Assembly: GCA_902461815.1 (NCBI GenBank)
Contig: CABPZE010000001.1
Location: 310,001-374,000, forward strand
Source of the DNA: CAG-390 sp003523225
Lineage (GTDB): Bacteria > Bacillota > Clostridia > Oscillospirales > CAG-272
Direction: 5' to 3'
Length of the DNA: 64,000 bases
The position numbers were made by a program, and so were the translations under genes. Positions 1 through 8,578 of this stretch are shown piece by piece. Every line of letters starts with the position of its first letter. Positions within the stretch are counted from its first letter, which is position 1. Under the pieces are notes generated by a model that was given only the letters and a program-made list of their open reading frames with translations, did not search any database and was not told where the DNA came from.

Positions 1-855
1 TTCTCTAAGTGGCGACGAACCTCCTACGTAAACAGGAAAGTCGGAAGGTATTTCTGACATAAGCCTTATATCACCCTCAAGTATTGCGCCAACAAGGAAA
101 TTTGCCGCCTCATCAGTGTTTTTTCCTACGCGTCTCATTACCCACACCTTTGACATTGCGGGAGAAAGACCGTATTTACGTGCAAATTCTGCACCGTCGT
201 GAAGCATTTCCGGTATTATAGTGCGGATAACGGGATGAGGAACCGATTTACGCAGCAGCGTATTTTCCGACACCGCGGCAATAAGCTCTCCGCTGATGGA
301 CGAAAGTATCTTGACTATTACCCCATGCTCGTCCACACTGATTATTTTATTATATGAACCGGGCAGCATCAGCGCATAACTGCTGTGAAGCCCCAATCTC
401 TCTGCTATTCCGTACAGCTCGCATTCCTCGCCGCTCATGACCTCAGTATACATAAGGTCGCCTACTCCCTTTACGCCCGGAATAAACAAGATGGGTATAT
501 TACATATTTCCGGCATTCTCACAAGCTGCGAATGCTCTGCAGTATCCTGCAAAGTGGCGGGCATACACACGTGATGTATATGGTATATTCCGATATGAGA
601 GGAGAGCGTGCCTGAACATATTACCGCTTCTATATCCGCCTCGCTCATTGAGGCACGTGAGAGTATCTCACGGATCCCGGCTGAAAGTGTTTCCTTGAGC
701 GCCTCCGAAGAGCCTTCACGCGCGGCGTCCCTGACGCCCATCTGATATTTTACCTCTGCAATGGGGGCAGGCAGAGCAGACGTTTCTCCTCCCTGCTCAC
801 CGCAGTAAAGGCGAAGCCGCATATTTGTAGTTCCACAGTCAACAAGTATCAGCAT
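1..855 (-). CDS. dgoK: 2-dehydro-3-deoxygalactonokinase (partial, C-terminus beyond window)
   Basis: The reading frame is open for 285 codons from an ATG to the window edge, so the last few tens of residues are missing (the family is about 290-310 residues). The N-terminus MLILVDCGTTNMRLRLY is the sugar-kinase phosphate-1 motif of the ASKHA fold in the form typical of the DGOK family. Further family-like segments are ICSGTLSSHIGIYH near residue 78 and PGVKGVGDLMYTEVMSGEE near residue 127. The enzyme phosphorylates 2-keto-3-deoxygalactonate in galactonate degradation; it normally works with KDPGal aldolase, which would lie outside this window. An AAGGAG sits 12 bases upstream of the start, slightly far. 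Related hexose-acid kinases are the main alternative. Confidence 0.8.
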   Translation of the reverse strand, partial: MLILVDCGTTNMRLRLYCGEQGGETSALPAPIAEVKYQMGVRDAAREGSSEALKETLSAGIREILSRASMSEADIEAVICSGTLSSHIGIYHIHHVCMPATLQDTAEHSQLVRMPEICNIPILFIPGVKGVGDLMYTEVMSGEECELYGIAERLGLHSSYALMLPGSYNKIISVDEHGVIVKILSSISGELIAAVSENTLLRKSVPHPVIRTIIPEMLHDGAEFARKYGLSPAMSKVWVMRRVGKNTDEAANFLVGAILEGDIRLMSEIPSDFPVYVGGSSPLRE

Positions 856-893
856 GTATATATCATGCTCCTTCCGTTTTTTCTGATGATAAT

Positions 894-922
894 ATTATAC
901 AACAAAAACATCCGCGTGTCTA
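894..922 (-). promoter_or_regulatory. sigma-A promoter for the dgoK-like gene
   Basis: On the minus strand TAGACA (917-922) and TATAAT (894-899) are separated by exactly 17 bases, about 40 bases upstream of the kinase start. It is divergent from the promoter of the next gene. Confidence 0.6.
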
Positions 923-972
923 TAACTGCGGAGTTTTTTGTTTATTACCCGAATATGAAATGTATAAATCCG

Positions 973-1001
973 TTGACTTTTTCACCTGTGGCTGATATAA
1001 T
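973..1001 (+). promoter_or_regulatory. sigma-A promoter for the HerA-like ATPase gene
   Basis: TTGACT (973-978), a 17-base spacer and TATAAT (996-1001) lie about 90 bases before the start codon. Confidence 0.65.
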
Positions 1002-1091
1002 ATCTGTAATATAAAGATAGATCATCGTTACATTGACTCAAGGTATTTATCATCATCGTTAGAGCCTGCACTCCAACGGTCAAAGAAAGGT

Positions 1092-2603
1092 ATGGTTATT
1101 GACAAAATGATAAGAGACGGAAAAATTCTTGTGGGAAGAGGCGATGAGGATGCCTTTATCCTTCCCAAAATGGCAAACAGACACGGACTTATTGCCGGAG
1201 CTACCGGAACAGGAAAAACCATCACACTCAAGGTAATGGCAGAATCGTTTTCGGATATCGGCGTTCCGGTTTTTCTCGCTGACGTAAAGGGAGATCTTGC
1301 CGGGTGCGTAAAGGCAGGAGCATCAAATCCTGCAATTGAAAAAAGGCTTTCCGGCATGGGGATAGACCTTGGCGATTTTACCTTCAAAAGTTTCCCCGTC
1401 CGATTCTGGGATGTATACGGCGAGGGCGGACATCCGGTACGCACAACGGTAAGCGAGATGGGGGCGTCTCTGCTGGCGCGTCTGTTGGGACTTACGGAGG
1501 TACAGACAGGGGTTCTTTCTATCGTATTCCGTGTTGCTGACGACAAGGGTTGGCTGCTTATAGACCTTAAGGATCTGCGCGCAATGGTGGCATACGTTTC
1601 CGACCATTCGTCAGAGCTTCTTAATGAATACGGAAATATATCCCGTCAGTCGGCGGGCGCAATTCAGCGCGCGCTTTTGCAGCTTGAGGATTGCGGCGGA
1701 GACCTTTTCTTTGGTGAACCGGACATAAAGCTTTCCGACTGGATGCAGACCGATGAGAACGGCAAGGGCTACATCAACGTCTTCCACTGCGCCAAGCTGT
1801 ACCAGTCCCCGCTTCTCTATTCAACCTTTATGCTATGGCTGCTTGCTGAGCTTTTCGAGGAGCTTCCCGAAGCAGGAGACCCGGAAAAGCCCAAGCTCGT
1901 CTTCTTCTTTGATGAAGCGCATCTTTTGTTCCGCGACGCGCCGAAGGCTCTGCGCGACAAGGTCGAGCAGGTTGTAAAGCTCATACGTTCCAAGGGAGTC
2001 GGCATTTATTTTATTACACAGCAGCCCTCAGATATTCCCGACCCGATCCTTGCGCAACTCGGAAACCGCGTACAGCATGCACTGCGTGCATATACCCCTG
2101 CCGAGCAAAAAGCCATACGCGCCGCAGCACAATCCTTCCGGGTGAATCCCAAGTTTGACACCGAGCAGGCAATAACCGCCCTCGGCACAGGCGAGGCGCT
2201 TGTGAGCTTTCTTGACGAAAAAGGAAGACCCACCGTTGTCGAGCGGGCAACCATATTGCCTCCGCAATCTTCAATTGGAGCAATCGACGACGCCCGCCGT
2301 CGTGCGGAAATTCATGCTGATGATATGTTCGGCAAGTACGAAACCGCGGTTGACAATGAATCGGCATATGAAATAATCAACGCCGAAAAGAAAGAAGAGG
2401 CTGAGAAAGCCGAGGAAGCCGCAAGTAAGCTCGAAAAGGAAAAAGCCGCGAAAGAAAAAGAGAAAGAAAAAGCCAAAAAGAAAACCACAACAAAAAAGTC
2501 CACACTATCAAAAGTTACCGACTCGGCAATGAGCAGTATCGGCCGTGAGATCGGAAGACAGATAGGGCGCGGACTGTTTGGCACAATAAAAAAGCTGTTC
2601 TGA
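1092..2603 (+). CDS. HerA-like P-loop ATPase, DUF853 (YjgR-type)
   Basis: This 503-residue protein belongs to the DUF853/YjgR branch of HerA-FtsK ATPases. The family opening MANRHGLIAGATGTGKT is present, with Walker A at about residues 36-43 and Walker B VFFFDEAH at 270-277. A Lys/Glu-rich, probably helical segment covers about 428-470. The C-terminus carries the typical amphipathic GREIGRQIGRGLFGTI. The cellular role of the family is not established; a DNA-pumping or helicase function is inferred from HerA. The start ATG has GAAAGG only one base upstream; a second in-frame ATG five codons later is possible. The gene is monocistronic, with its own promoter and a shared terminator. Confidence 0.85.
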   Translation: MVIDKMIRDGKILVGRGDEDAFILPKMANRHGLIAGATGTGKTITLKVMAESFSDIGVPVFLADVKGDLAGCVKAGASNPAIEKRLSGMGIDLGDFTFKSFPVRFWDVYGEGGHPVRTTVSEMGASLLARLLGLTEVQTGVLSIVFRVADDKGWLLIDLKDLRAMVAYVSDHSSELLNEYGNISRQSAGAIQRALLQLEDCGGDLFFGEPDIKLSDWMQTDENGKGYINVFHCAKLYQSPLLYSTFMLWLLAELFEELPEAGDPEKPKLVFFFDEAHLLFRDAPKALRDKVEQVVKLIRSKGVGIYFITQQPSDIPDPILAQLGNRVQHALRAYTPAEQKAIRAAAQSFRVNPKFDTEQAITALGTGEALVSFLDEKGRPTVVERATILPPQSSIGAIDDARRRAEIHADDMFGKYETAVDNESAYEIINAEKKEEAEKAEEAASKLEKEKAAKEKEKEKAKKKTTTKKSTLSKVTDSAMSSIGREIGRQIGRGLFGTIKKLF

Positions 2604-2648
2604 TCTTCTGAGCAGAACAGCAAAGCTCCTTATTTCTTTGAATTATAT

Positions 2649-2695
2649 TAATCTTCACCCCCGCTGTTACCTTAAGACAGCGGGGGTGAAGATTA
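2649..2695. terminator. bidirectional terminator between the HerA-like gene and dxs
   Basis: A perfect 19-base inverted repeat (2649-2667 with 2677-2695, 9-base loop) lies between two convergent genes. The core is G+C-rich and the arms end in A/T, so it can terminate transcription both ways. Confidence 0.85.
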
Positions 2696-2728
2696 TTTGC
2701 CAACGCTCAGTATAATACGTCGCTCAAT

Positions 2729-4657
2729 TTATAATATACCGATCTTCTTGGCAGCTTCAATGATTTTAACGGAGGCAGTGTTGGCATCTACTCCGGCGGC
2801 TTCATACACGGTTTGCCCACTGTCGGGCACGGCAAAGGTATCGTCGGTAGCGATAATAAGGCATTCTCTGCCCTCAAGATCGCCCCTGCGCTCCAGCATA
2901 TCTCTCAGATTCATTCCGAATCCGCCGGATCTGATCTCTTCTTCAATACATACAAAAAGCTTTGTATTACATGAGAGCTTTCCTTCTATCTCCTCTGTCA
3001 GCCGGTCATACGGCTTTATATATTCGCAAAGCAGAATACCGCAGGATATACCCTGTAAAGACAGCATATCCGATATTTTAATTGCTTCTGACGCCATTCT
3101 TCCGTGTACGGCAATAACGACGGCAGGCGAATGCTCAGGATCAAAATCCGCTCGGACTCCGGGAATATCCTGAACGCCTTCGCCGTAGAAGCGCGTTTTC
3201 ACAGCCTCATCCTCAATACTGTTGGGGTATCTTACCGCGGCAGGCGCGCCGAGTCTCAACGCGGTATGAAGTGCTACCCTGAGCGTGTCATAGGTTGCAG
3301 GCGTATAGATCGTCATTCCGGGTATAGACGAGAGGAAGGAAACATCAAAAATTCCATGGTGCGTCGCGCCATCTCCGGCAGAAAGGCCAGCGCGGTCAAT
3401 ACACAAAACAACGGGCAGCTTCTGAAGCGCGGCGTCGTGAAGGATATTATCGTATGCTCTCTGCAAAAATGTTGAATAAATTGCCGCCACGGGCTTCATA
3501 CCGCCTGCCGCAAGTCCCGCGGCAAAGGTGACGGCATGTTCTTCGGCAATGCCGACGTCAAAAAAGCGCTCCGGAAAAAGCTTGCGGAAGGTCTCAAGCC
3601 CGGTTCCGCGGCTCATAGCGGCAGTGATTGCGCATATTTTTCCGTCATGAGTTGCCTCGCGGACTATTGACTCGCCGAAAACACAGGAAAATCCTCCGCC
3701 GGGGACAACTCCGCGCGAAGCAAGCGAATGATAATTATCAGGACTGCTCTCTGCCGGCTCGTATCCTTTCCCTTTGCGAGTCTTTATGTGAAGGACAACG
3801 CTTTCGTTGAATTTTTTTGCCTCATTAAGCATTGTCTCAACCGCCTTGCGGTCATTGCCGTCAATGGGACCGAGATAATAAAGTCCGAGATTTTCAAAAT
3901 AATTTGAGCCGTAAAGCAGGTCTTTGAGGCTCTTTTTTATTCTTGTAATAAAACGAACGGTCGGCTTACCTATCAGCGGCAGGCTCTCAAGAATATGGCG
4001 CGTTGCGGCTTTTGTCCGGAAATAGCTCGGCCGCATACGTATTCTCGACATACTGCTTGCAAAGCTTCCGATGTTGCGGGATATCGACATTTCGTTTTCA
4101 TTGATTATTATGATAAGGCGCAATCCTTTGGTGTTTTCACAGTTATTAAGCGCTTCCTGTATCAGCCCTCCGGTAAATGCACCGTCACCAACAACTGCAA
4201 CGGTATATGCACCGCTACCCATCATTCGCTCCGCACGCGCTATTCCCAGCGCGGCAGACAATGATGTCGAGCTGTGTCCCGCCCCGAATGGATCATGTTC
4301 GCTTTCCGAGCGTTTTGTAAAGCCGGAAATCCCGCCGGGTGTGCGCAGAGTGTCAAAAGCTTCACGCCTGCCTGTCAACAGCTTATGAACGTAACTCTGA
4401 TGCCCCACATCCCATATAATATGGTCGCGCGGACTGTCAAATACGCGGTGTAATGCAATTGTCAGCTCCACAACGCCAAGGTTTGAGGCAAGATGCCCGC
4501 CTCTGCCCAAGCAACCGTCTCCTGATGTAACGGTTCTGACCAGCCTTTCGCGTATTTCCGCGGCAAGACTGTCAAGCTCCTTTTCCGAGAGAGCTTTAAT
4601 ATCCGCCGGTGTGTCGATACGGTCAAGAATATTCTTTTTTTCCTCTGTTACGCTCAT
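2729..4657 (-). CDS. dxs: 1-deoxy-D-xylulose-5-phosphate synthase
   Basis: This cytosolic, thiamine-diphosphate-dependent enzyme condenses pyruvate and glyceraldehyde-3-phosphate at the start of the MEP isoprenoid pathway. At about 642 residues it has the normal length. Visible landmarks are GGHLASNLGVVELTIALH with the IIWDVGHQSY block near residue 80, the ThDP/Mg motif beginning GDGAFTGG near residue 157, and VGIAEEHAVTFAAGLA with the catalytic Glu region of the pyrimidine domain. The frame extends four codons to a TTG with AAGG one base before it; I prefer the ATG at 4657, although its AAGG is 13 bases away. It stands alone, without the xseAB/ispA neighbours common in other Firmicutes. Confidence 0.95.
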   Translation of the reverse strand: MSVTEEKKNILDRIDTPADIKALSEKELDSLAAEIRERLVRTVTSGDGCLGRGGHLASNLGVVELTIALHRVFDSPRDHIIWDVGHQSYVHKLLTGRREAFDTLRTPGGISGFTKRSESEHDPFGAGHSSTSLSAALGIARAERMMGSGAYTVAVVGDGAFTGGLIQEALNNCENTKGLRLIIIINENEMSISRNIGSFASSMSRIRMRPSYFRTKAATRHILESLPLIGKPTVRFITRIKKSLKDLLYGSNYFENLGLYYLGPIDGNDRKAVETMLNEAKKFNESVVLHIKTRKGKGYEPAESSPDNYHSLASRGVVPGGGFSCVFGESIVREATHDGKICAITAAMSRGTGLETFRKLFPERFFDVGIAEEHAVTFAAGLAAGGMKPVAAIYSTFLQRAYDNILHDAALQKLPVVLCIDRAGLSAGDGATHHGIFDVSFLSSIPGMTIYTPATYDTLRVALHTALRLGAPAAVRYPNSIEDEAVKTRFYGEGVQDIPGVRADFDPEHSPAVVIAVHGRMASEAIKISDMLSLQGISCGILLCEYIKPYDRLTEEIEGKLSCNTKLFVCIEEEIRSGGFGMNLRDMLERRGDLEGRECLIIATDDTFAVPDSGQTVYEAAGVDANTASVKIIEAAKKIGIL

Positions 4658-4703
4658 ATCAATCCGCAAGCCTTTTCACGTTCATTAGGTTGATTTACTG
4701 TTC

Positions 4704-4732
4704 ATTATACCACAAAAAACACCGCTTGTAAA
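4704..4732 (-). promoter_or_regulatory. sigma-A promoter for dxs
   Basis: On the minus strand TTTACA (4727-4732), 17 bases, then TATAAT (4704-4709) with an extended TGg just before it. Confidence 0.65.
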
Positions 4733-4807
4733 TGGGTGTTATCATTATCGGAAAATCACGAATCGGATTGCTACTATGTTGCAAATTTGATTCGCAGTAA
4801 ACAAATA

Positions 4808-4847
4808 AGAAGCCCCGACAGATTTTTTACGGTCTGTCGGGGCTTCT
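4808..4847 (-). terminator. intrinsic terminator of the downstream membrane-protein gene
   Basis: A perfect 15-base stem (4808-4822 with 4833-4847) with a 10-base loop directly follows the stop of the minus-strand gene. On that strand it is followed by a T-rich stretch. Confidence 0.8.
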
Positions 4848-4867
4848 GTTGGACAAATAAAACCTTA

Positions 4868-5335
4868 TTAATTTTGATCGTTATTCCTCTTACACTCGTA
4901 ATAATCCAAGAACTGATGTATTCCGGAAAAATGCGAAAATAAATAAGTTAGATATTCTATTTTTCCTTTATGATTACGTACCCCTATTTTTAAGATGCGC
5001 CTTTGATTCAAATCAGTCGCCCCTTTAAAAAGGCGAGGATCTGCATACGTATCTTGAACCGATATAACATCATCCCAAGAGTAGTAAAAATGTCTGTTCA
5101 TAAAGTTGGTAATTGTAATTCCGTTTTGATCATATACAACGCATGTGTTTTTATAATCCAAGCAAGTAAATAAAATCAGTATAGGCATTATAAATACAAA
5201 AGACAATAATGTCAGATCAATAAGAATCGAAGATAGAATAAACGCACACGCAAGAATGATTTCAATCCATAAACCTTTGATGCATAAATCTTTTTTGGGA
5301 CGAATCTCATTTATACTTGTATTATTATTTTTCAT
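4868..5335 (-). CDS. small membrane protein with PH-like cytoplasmic domain, function unknown
   Basis: I do not recognise this 155-residue protein. It has two adjacent hydrophobic segments (about residues 21-38 and 43-59) and then a soluble part of about 90 residues. Alternating strands such as VYDQNGITITNFMNRHFYYSW recall bacterial PH-like domains (bPH2/YcxB type), which often follow a membrane hairpin; that assignment is inferred from pattern only. An AGGAG five bases before the ATG supports the start. The coding sequence is more A+T-rich than its neighbours and the gene lies beside the hairpin repeats and DUF559 gene, so this may be an accessory patch. Confidence 0.65.
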   Translation of the reverse strand: MKNNNTSINEIRPKKDLCIKGLWIEIILACAFILSSILIDLTLLSFVFIMPILILFTCLDYKNTCVVYDQNGITITNFMNRHFYYSWDDVISVQDTYADPRLFKGATDLNQRRILKIGVRNHKGKIEYLTYLFSHFSGIHQFLDYYECKRNNDQN

Positions 5336-5394
5336 AACAACTCCTGCTCACCTCGTTAAATTTTCATTTAATGCTCAACTTTTTCGCCAGTTTC

Positions 5395-5413
5395 GCATTT
5401 GTATTACAAATGC
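5395..5413. other. short palindrome
   Basis: A 9-base perfect inverted repeat around one central base (gcatttgta/tacaaatgc). It is followed by a second small gggc-aaa-gccc hairpin at 5417-5427. It lies upstream of the small membrane-protein gene; role unknown. Confidence 0.4.
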
Positions 5414-5451
5414 TTCGGGCAAAGCCCATACCCCTAAGGTTACACGCCACC

Positions 5452-5590
5452 AAAGGCTCCCTCCGGGAGGGAGCTGGCGCCGTAGGCGACTGAGGGAGAG
5501 CGCGTTACAATGAAGTTAGCGCAAACCTAAAGTCACGCAAGCTCCTTCCACCGCTAACGCGGTCCCCCTCCCTCTCGGAGGGAGGCTTTT
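5452..5590. repeat. inverted pair of REP-like double-hairpin elements
   Basis: Unit 1 (about 5454-5505, plus) and unit 2 (about 5532-5586, minus) share one layout: gcctccctcc, a tight first hairpin, a second small G+C hairpin, then a purine-rich GAGGGAG or GGAAGGAG tail. In unit 1 the hairpins are 5456-5474 and 5478-5488; in unit 2 they are cctccctc/gagggagg with loop cga and accgc/gcggt with loop gtta. The units point toward each other around about 26 bases. The second unit overlaps the 3' end of the DUF559 gene. The layout resembles REP/BIME elements. Confidence 0.7.
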
Positions 5591-5931
5591 ACGGTGGCAT
5601 CGATATACTCGCAGACACCACTAAAGTTTGTGATGATCTGTCGGTTTGTAAAGCGTATGACTTTCAGATCATAGCCTTCCAGAATTTCCGTACGGAATTC
5701 ATCTTTTTGTCTGCCTTTCTCGGTATAATGCTGTGACCCATCAATCTCTATGATCAGTTTTGCTTTGTGACAGTAAAAGTCCGCAATAAATTTATCTATT
5801 GCTTTTTGTCTTTGAAATCTGACTTCATATTTTGATAGGAAATCGTACCACAAATGATTTTCCTGCGGTGTTGCATTTTTACGAAGATTTCTTGCAAGAG
5901 TAATATTCTTTTCATTGTAATCAAGCGACAT
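5554..5931 (-). CDS. DUF559 endonuclease-like protein
   Basis: This 125-residue protein is a compact DUF559 domain, a Vsr-like member of the PD-(D/E)XK nuclease fold. Family features are LRKNATPQENHLWYDFL near residue 17, RFQRQKAIDKFIADFYC near 38 with the acidic residue, IIEIDGSQHY near 60 with the second catalytic cluster, and LKVIRFTNRQI near 88. The biological substrate of the family is unknown. The last ten or so residues (ASLREGGGPR) and the TAG stop are read directly from the REP-like element, so the element has supplied the C-terminus. This pairing suggests an element-plus-nuclease unit comparable to REP and RAYT. Confidence 0.8.
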   Translation of the reverse strand: MSLDYNEKNITLARNLRKNATPQENHLWYDFLSKYEVRFQRQKAIDKFIADFYCHKAKLIIEIDGSQHYTEKGRQKDEFRTEILEGYDLKVIRFTNRQIITNFSGVCEYIDATVKASLREGGGPR

Positions 5932-6150
5932 ACTTACTCCCCCAAAGTTTTATCGTTTCCATTATATTACAAATCGGCAGAGAAAACAAGTTCTCTGCCG
6001 AAGTCTTGTGCCTGGAAATTCTCCGTTAAGGACAACAGAGAAATGTATCGATGCTTTTTTCATGCTTTTTCGTGCTATTTGATAAAAACAATTATTTTGA
6101 AAAGCATTCGTAAAATTTTTCATACTTGACGCGGGTAATCACTTTAATTC
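5932..6150. other. intergenic region with one hairpin
   Basis: This A+T-rich stretch has no credible gene. It holds a 10-base perfect stem (5975-5984 with 5991-6000, loop aacaag) without a clear T-tract on either side, upstream of the DUF559 gene. Nothing else stands out until the promoter at 6151. Confidence 0.5.
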
Positions 6151-6179
6151 TTGACAAACGACATGCGTTATGATAAGAT
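6151..6179 (+). promoter_or_regulatory. promoter of the LRR-SPFH-ATPase operon
   Basis: TTGACA (6151-6156), a 17-base spacer and TAAGAT (6174-6179) preceded by an extended TGa. It gives a leader of about 75 bases before the first gene. No other promoter-like sequence is evident among the six genes. Confidence 0.7.
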
Positions 6180-6261
6180 ATACTTGATTAGATATAGCTA
6201 ACTAAATATAAAAATATAATTAAAACAGCGATTGATCTTTAACTTCGATACCGGAGGAAAC

Positions 6262-7539
6262 ATGAAAGTTTTTTCAAAAAAAGCAATTAATGCATTGTCA
6301 TCAGCCGTACTCATTTTATGTACTTCAATGCTTGTGGGATGCGGACTTATGGCAGACGACACCGTGTATGCCAAAACCGCCAAAGGACTTATTTCCTCCG
6401 ACGGATTCTGCTACGACCTTTATGAAAACGGCTCTGCGGAAATCACAGGCGCCAACCTTCAGACTCAACATATGATAATTCCGGACACGGTGGATTCACA
6501 TCCTGTTACCTCCATTGCATCTGGCGCTTTCCGCGAATCCGTAACAATTACATATCTGACTATCGGCGCAAATGTTACCCGTATAGGCAGCAGGGCGTTT
6601 TCAGGATGCGAGGCACTTGTGTGCGTGGACGGAGGAAAGTCTCTCACCGAAATCGGAGATTCGGCTTTTTCCTATTGCACCATTCTCTGCCGCTTTACCG
6701 CAACCGGGCATCTGACTGAAATTTCGGATGCAGCATTTTTCGGATGCTCATCGCTTTCTGTCATTACAATGCCCCCAACACTTGTCTCGGTCGGTGCGCA
6801 AGCCTTTTTCGGCTGTTCGCTGCTTACCGAAATGTATCTTCCGTCAACCTGCCGCTCCATCGGATACGGCGCTTTTGCGGAGTGCACTTCCCTCTCGACC
6901 GCCTCGCTCGGAAGCGTAGAAGCGGTTTCCGCCAATGCTTTTGCAGGCTGCACTGCACTTACATCGGTTGAATTATACAAGAAAACCGCCTCGATCGGCG
7001 AGTCTGCTTTCCGCGGTTGCACACGTCTTGGAAGTATTGAAATTCCAAACAGCGTGAGCAGCGTCGGTTGCCGCGCCTTTGAGAACACGCTTTGGCTCAA
7101 TTCGGCAGAAGATGACTTTGTCACTGTCGGACAAGGAATACTTATCAGATATAACGGAACAGATGCGAACGTCACGATTCCGAATAACGTAAAACAGATC
7201 TCTGACGCATTCAGCGGCAACAATGAGGTGCGAAGCGTAACGATAGGCGGCAAGGTTCAAAAGATCTGCGAATATGCTTTTTCCGGCTGTGAAAGCCTCA
7301 GCCGTGTAACGATCTCCGCAAATGTAAGCGAAATATGCACAGGTGCTTTTTCAGGTTGCGAAGCAATGACTGTTATCTACCTTCCGAAAACTCTGAAAAC
7401 TATCGGCGATAACGCATTTTACGGTTGCAAAACGCTTACGTCAGTTAATTATGCAGGCTCAGGCGGTAGCTGGAAGAAAATAACCGTAGGAAGCGGAAAC
7501 AGCGTGCTCGACAATGTTGCATTCGGTAAAAAGCCGTAA
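6262..7539 (+). CDS. BspA-type leucine-rich-repeat lipoprotein
   Basis: This 425-residue exported protein has a lipobox LVGC (acceptor Cys27) after a basic, hydrophobic signal, so it should be anchored on the outer face of the membrane. After about residue 70 it consists of some 13 LRR_5 repeats of about 23 residues with the pattern xAFxGCxxLxxVxLPxxVxxIG. One repeat cycle is interrupted around residues 275-310. BspA-like repeats bind proteins or surfaces in other bacteria, but no ligand can be inferred here. The start is the ATG with GGAGG six bases upstream; a longer frame begins ten codons earlier without such a site. It is the first gene of a six-gene operon. Confidence 0.85.
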   Translation: MKVFSKKAINALSSAVLILCTSMLVGCGLMADDTVYAKTAKGLISSDGFCYDLYENGSAEITGANLQTQHMIIPDTVDSHPVTSIASGAFRESVTITYLTIGANVTRIGSRAFSGCEALVCVDGGKSLTEIGDSAFSYCTILCRFTATGHLTEISDAAFFGCSSLSVITMPPTLVSVGAQAFFGCSLLTEMYLPSTCRSIGYGAFAECTSLSTASLGSVEAVSANAFAGCTALTSVELYKKTASIGESAFRGCTRLGSIEIPNSVSSVGCRAFENTLWLNSAEDDFVTVGQGILIRYNGTDANVTIPNNVKQISDAFSGNNEVRSVTIGGKVQKICEYAFSGCESLSRVTISANVSEICTGAFSGCEAMTVIYLPKTLKTIGDNAFYGCKTLTSVNYAGSGGSWKKITVGSGNSVLDNVAFGKKP

Positions 7540-7564
7540 AAAATAATAAAGCCGGGGAAAAATT

Positions 7565-8575
7565 ATGAGTAAAAAATTTATTTCATTGCTTATATTGCTT
7601 GCAATGACGCTGTCAATAACAGTTGGAAATTGTTCCTGCTCGCGGGAAAATGACTTTTCCGTTAAAAATCGTGAGCTTGCCGATGAAGAAACTCTTCATT
7701 TCGGCAACTATGAATATATGAAATATTCAGACGGAACGGCTGTCATTACCTCATATACAGGTGACGCCGCCTCGTTGACAATACCCGCCTCATTTGACGG
7801 CGCCGATATCGTCGCGATAGGCTCGGCAGCGTTTGCAGAGAACACCTCTCTTGTCTCTCTTACGCTCCCCTCGACGCTTGAAATGATAGGAGACTTTGCG
7901 TTTTATTTATGTTCATCACTCGCAGATGTAAAATTCGGTAACAAGCTTTGGTCCATCGGCGTTTCTGCTTTTGAAAGCACCCCGTGGCTTGCCTCTGAAA
8001 CGGATGAATATGTTGTGGTTGGCGATAATGTTCTGCTTAAATACCAAGGCAGTGCCCACGCCGTCACTGTTCCGAAAGGCATAAAGCATTTGGCGGATGC
8101 TTTTACAATGAACAGTGAGCTTATAAGCGTTGAGCTTCCCGACACACTGCTTACGATCGGTGTTGCAGCGTTTTCCTTCTGCACAGAGTTAAGACATGTT
8201 TGCTTCGGCGAAAATCTTATTCTGATCGGAGACGGCGCGTTTGAGGGCTGTGAGGCACTTCCGGCAATAAATATCCCGGACAGCGTCGTATCAATAGGCA
8301 TCAACGCGTTCAGGGATTGCTTTTATCTGACGGATATACAGTTCGGCTCATCCTTGAAGGAGATAGGAGAGTATGCCTTCGGCGGCGATGTGAGAATAAA
8401 GATAGTATCACTTCCATCCTCTATTGAACTTATAGATGACAACGCATTTTTTGATTGCTTTTCTCTTATGTATGTTTTTTATGATGGAACAGAAGATCAA
8501 TTTGAGGACATTCAGATTTATTCAAGCAATTATATGCTCACCTCAGCCTACCGTATATGCAATTATCGGAGGTGA
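7565..8575 (+). CDS. second BspA-type leucine-rich-repeat lipoprotein
   Basis: This 336-residue paralogue of the preceding gene has a signal peptide ending near Cys23 or Cys25 (VGNCSC; which Cys is lipidated is unclear). About nine LRR_5 repeats follow, including SAFAENTSL, AAFSFCTELR and GAFEGCEAL. It shares with the first protein a block of the type DEYVVVGDNVLLKY before a truncated repeat, equivalent to DDFVTVGQGILIRY there. The two therefore arose by duplication or recognise similar partners. A GGGG-type ribosome binding site precedes the ATG. It lies 25 bases after the first gene; the next start follows its stop by three bases. Confidence 0.85.
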   Translation: MSKKFISLLILLAMTLSITVGNCSCSRENDFSVKNRELADEETLHFGNYEYMKYSDGTAVITSYTGDAASLTIPASFDGADIVAIGSAAFAENTSLVSLTLPSTLEMIGDFAFYLCSSLADVKFGNKLWSIGVSAFESTPWLASETDEYVVVGDNVLLKYQGSAHAVTVPKGIKHLADAFTMNSELISVELPDTLLTIGVAAFSFCTELRHVCFGENLILIGDGAFEGCEALPAINIPDSVVSIGINAFRDCFYLTDIQFGSSLKEIGEYAFGGDVRIKIVSLPSSIELIDDNAFFDCFSLMYVFYDGTEDQFEDIQIYSSNYMLTSAYRICNYRR

Positions 8576-8578
8576 AAT

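Noticed and set aside
1028..1546. 172-codon open frame antisense to the HerA-like gene
   Set aside because: It covers the conserved Walker A region of the plus-strand ATPase and lacks coding features of its own.
5521..5590. T-box-like string ggaccgcgttagcggtgg on the minus strand
   Set aside because: The resemblance is limited to a G+C hairpin inside the REP-like element; there is no upstream stem I or terminator, and the element overlaps the DUF559 coding end.
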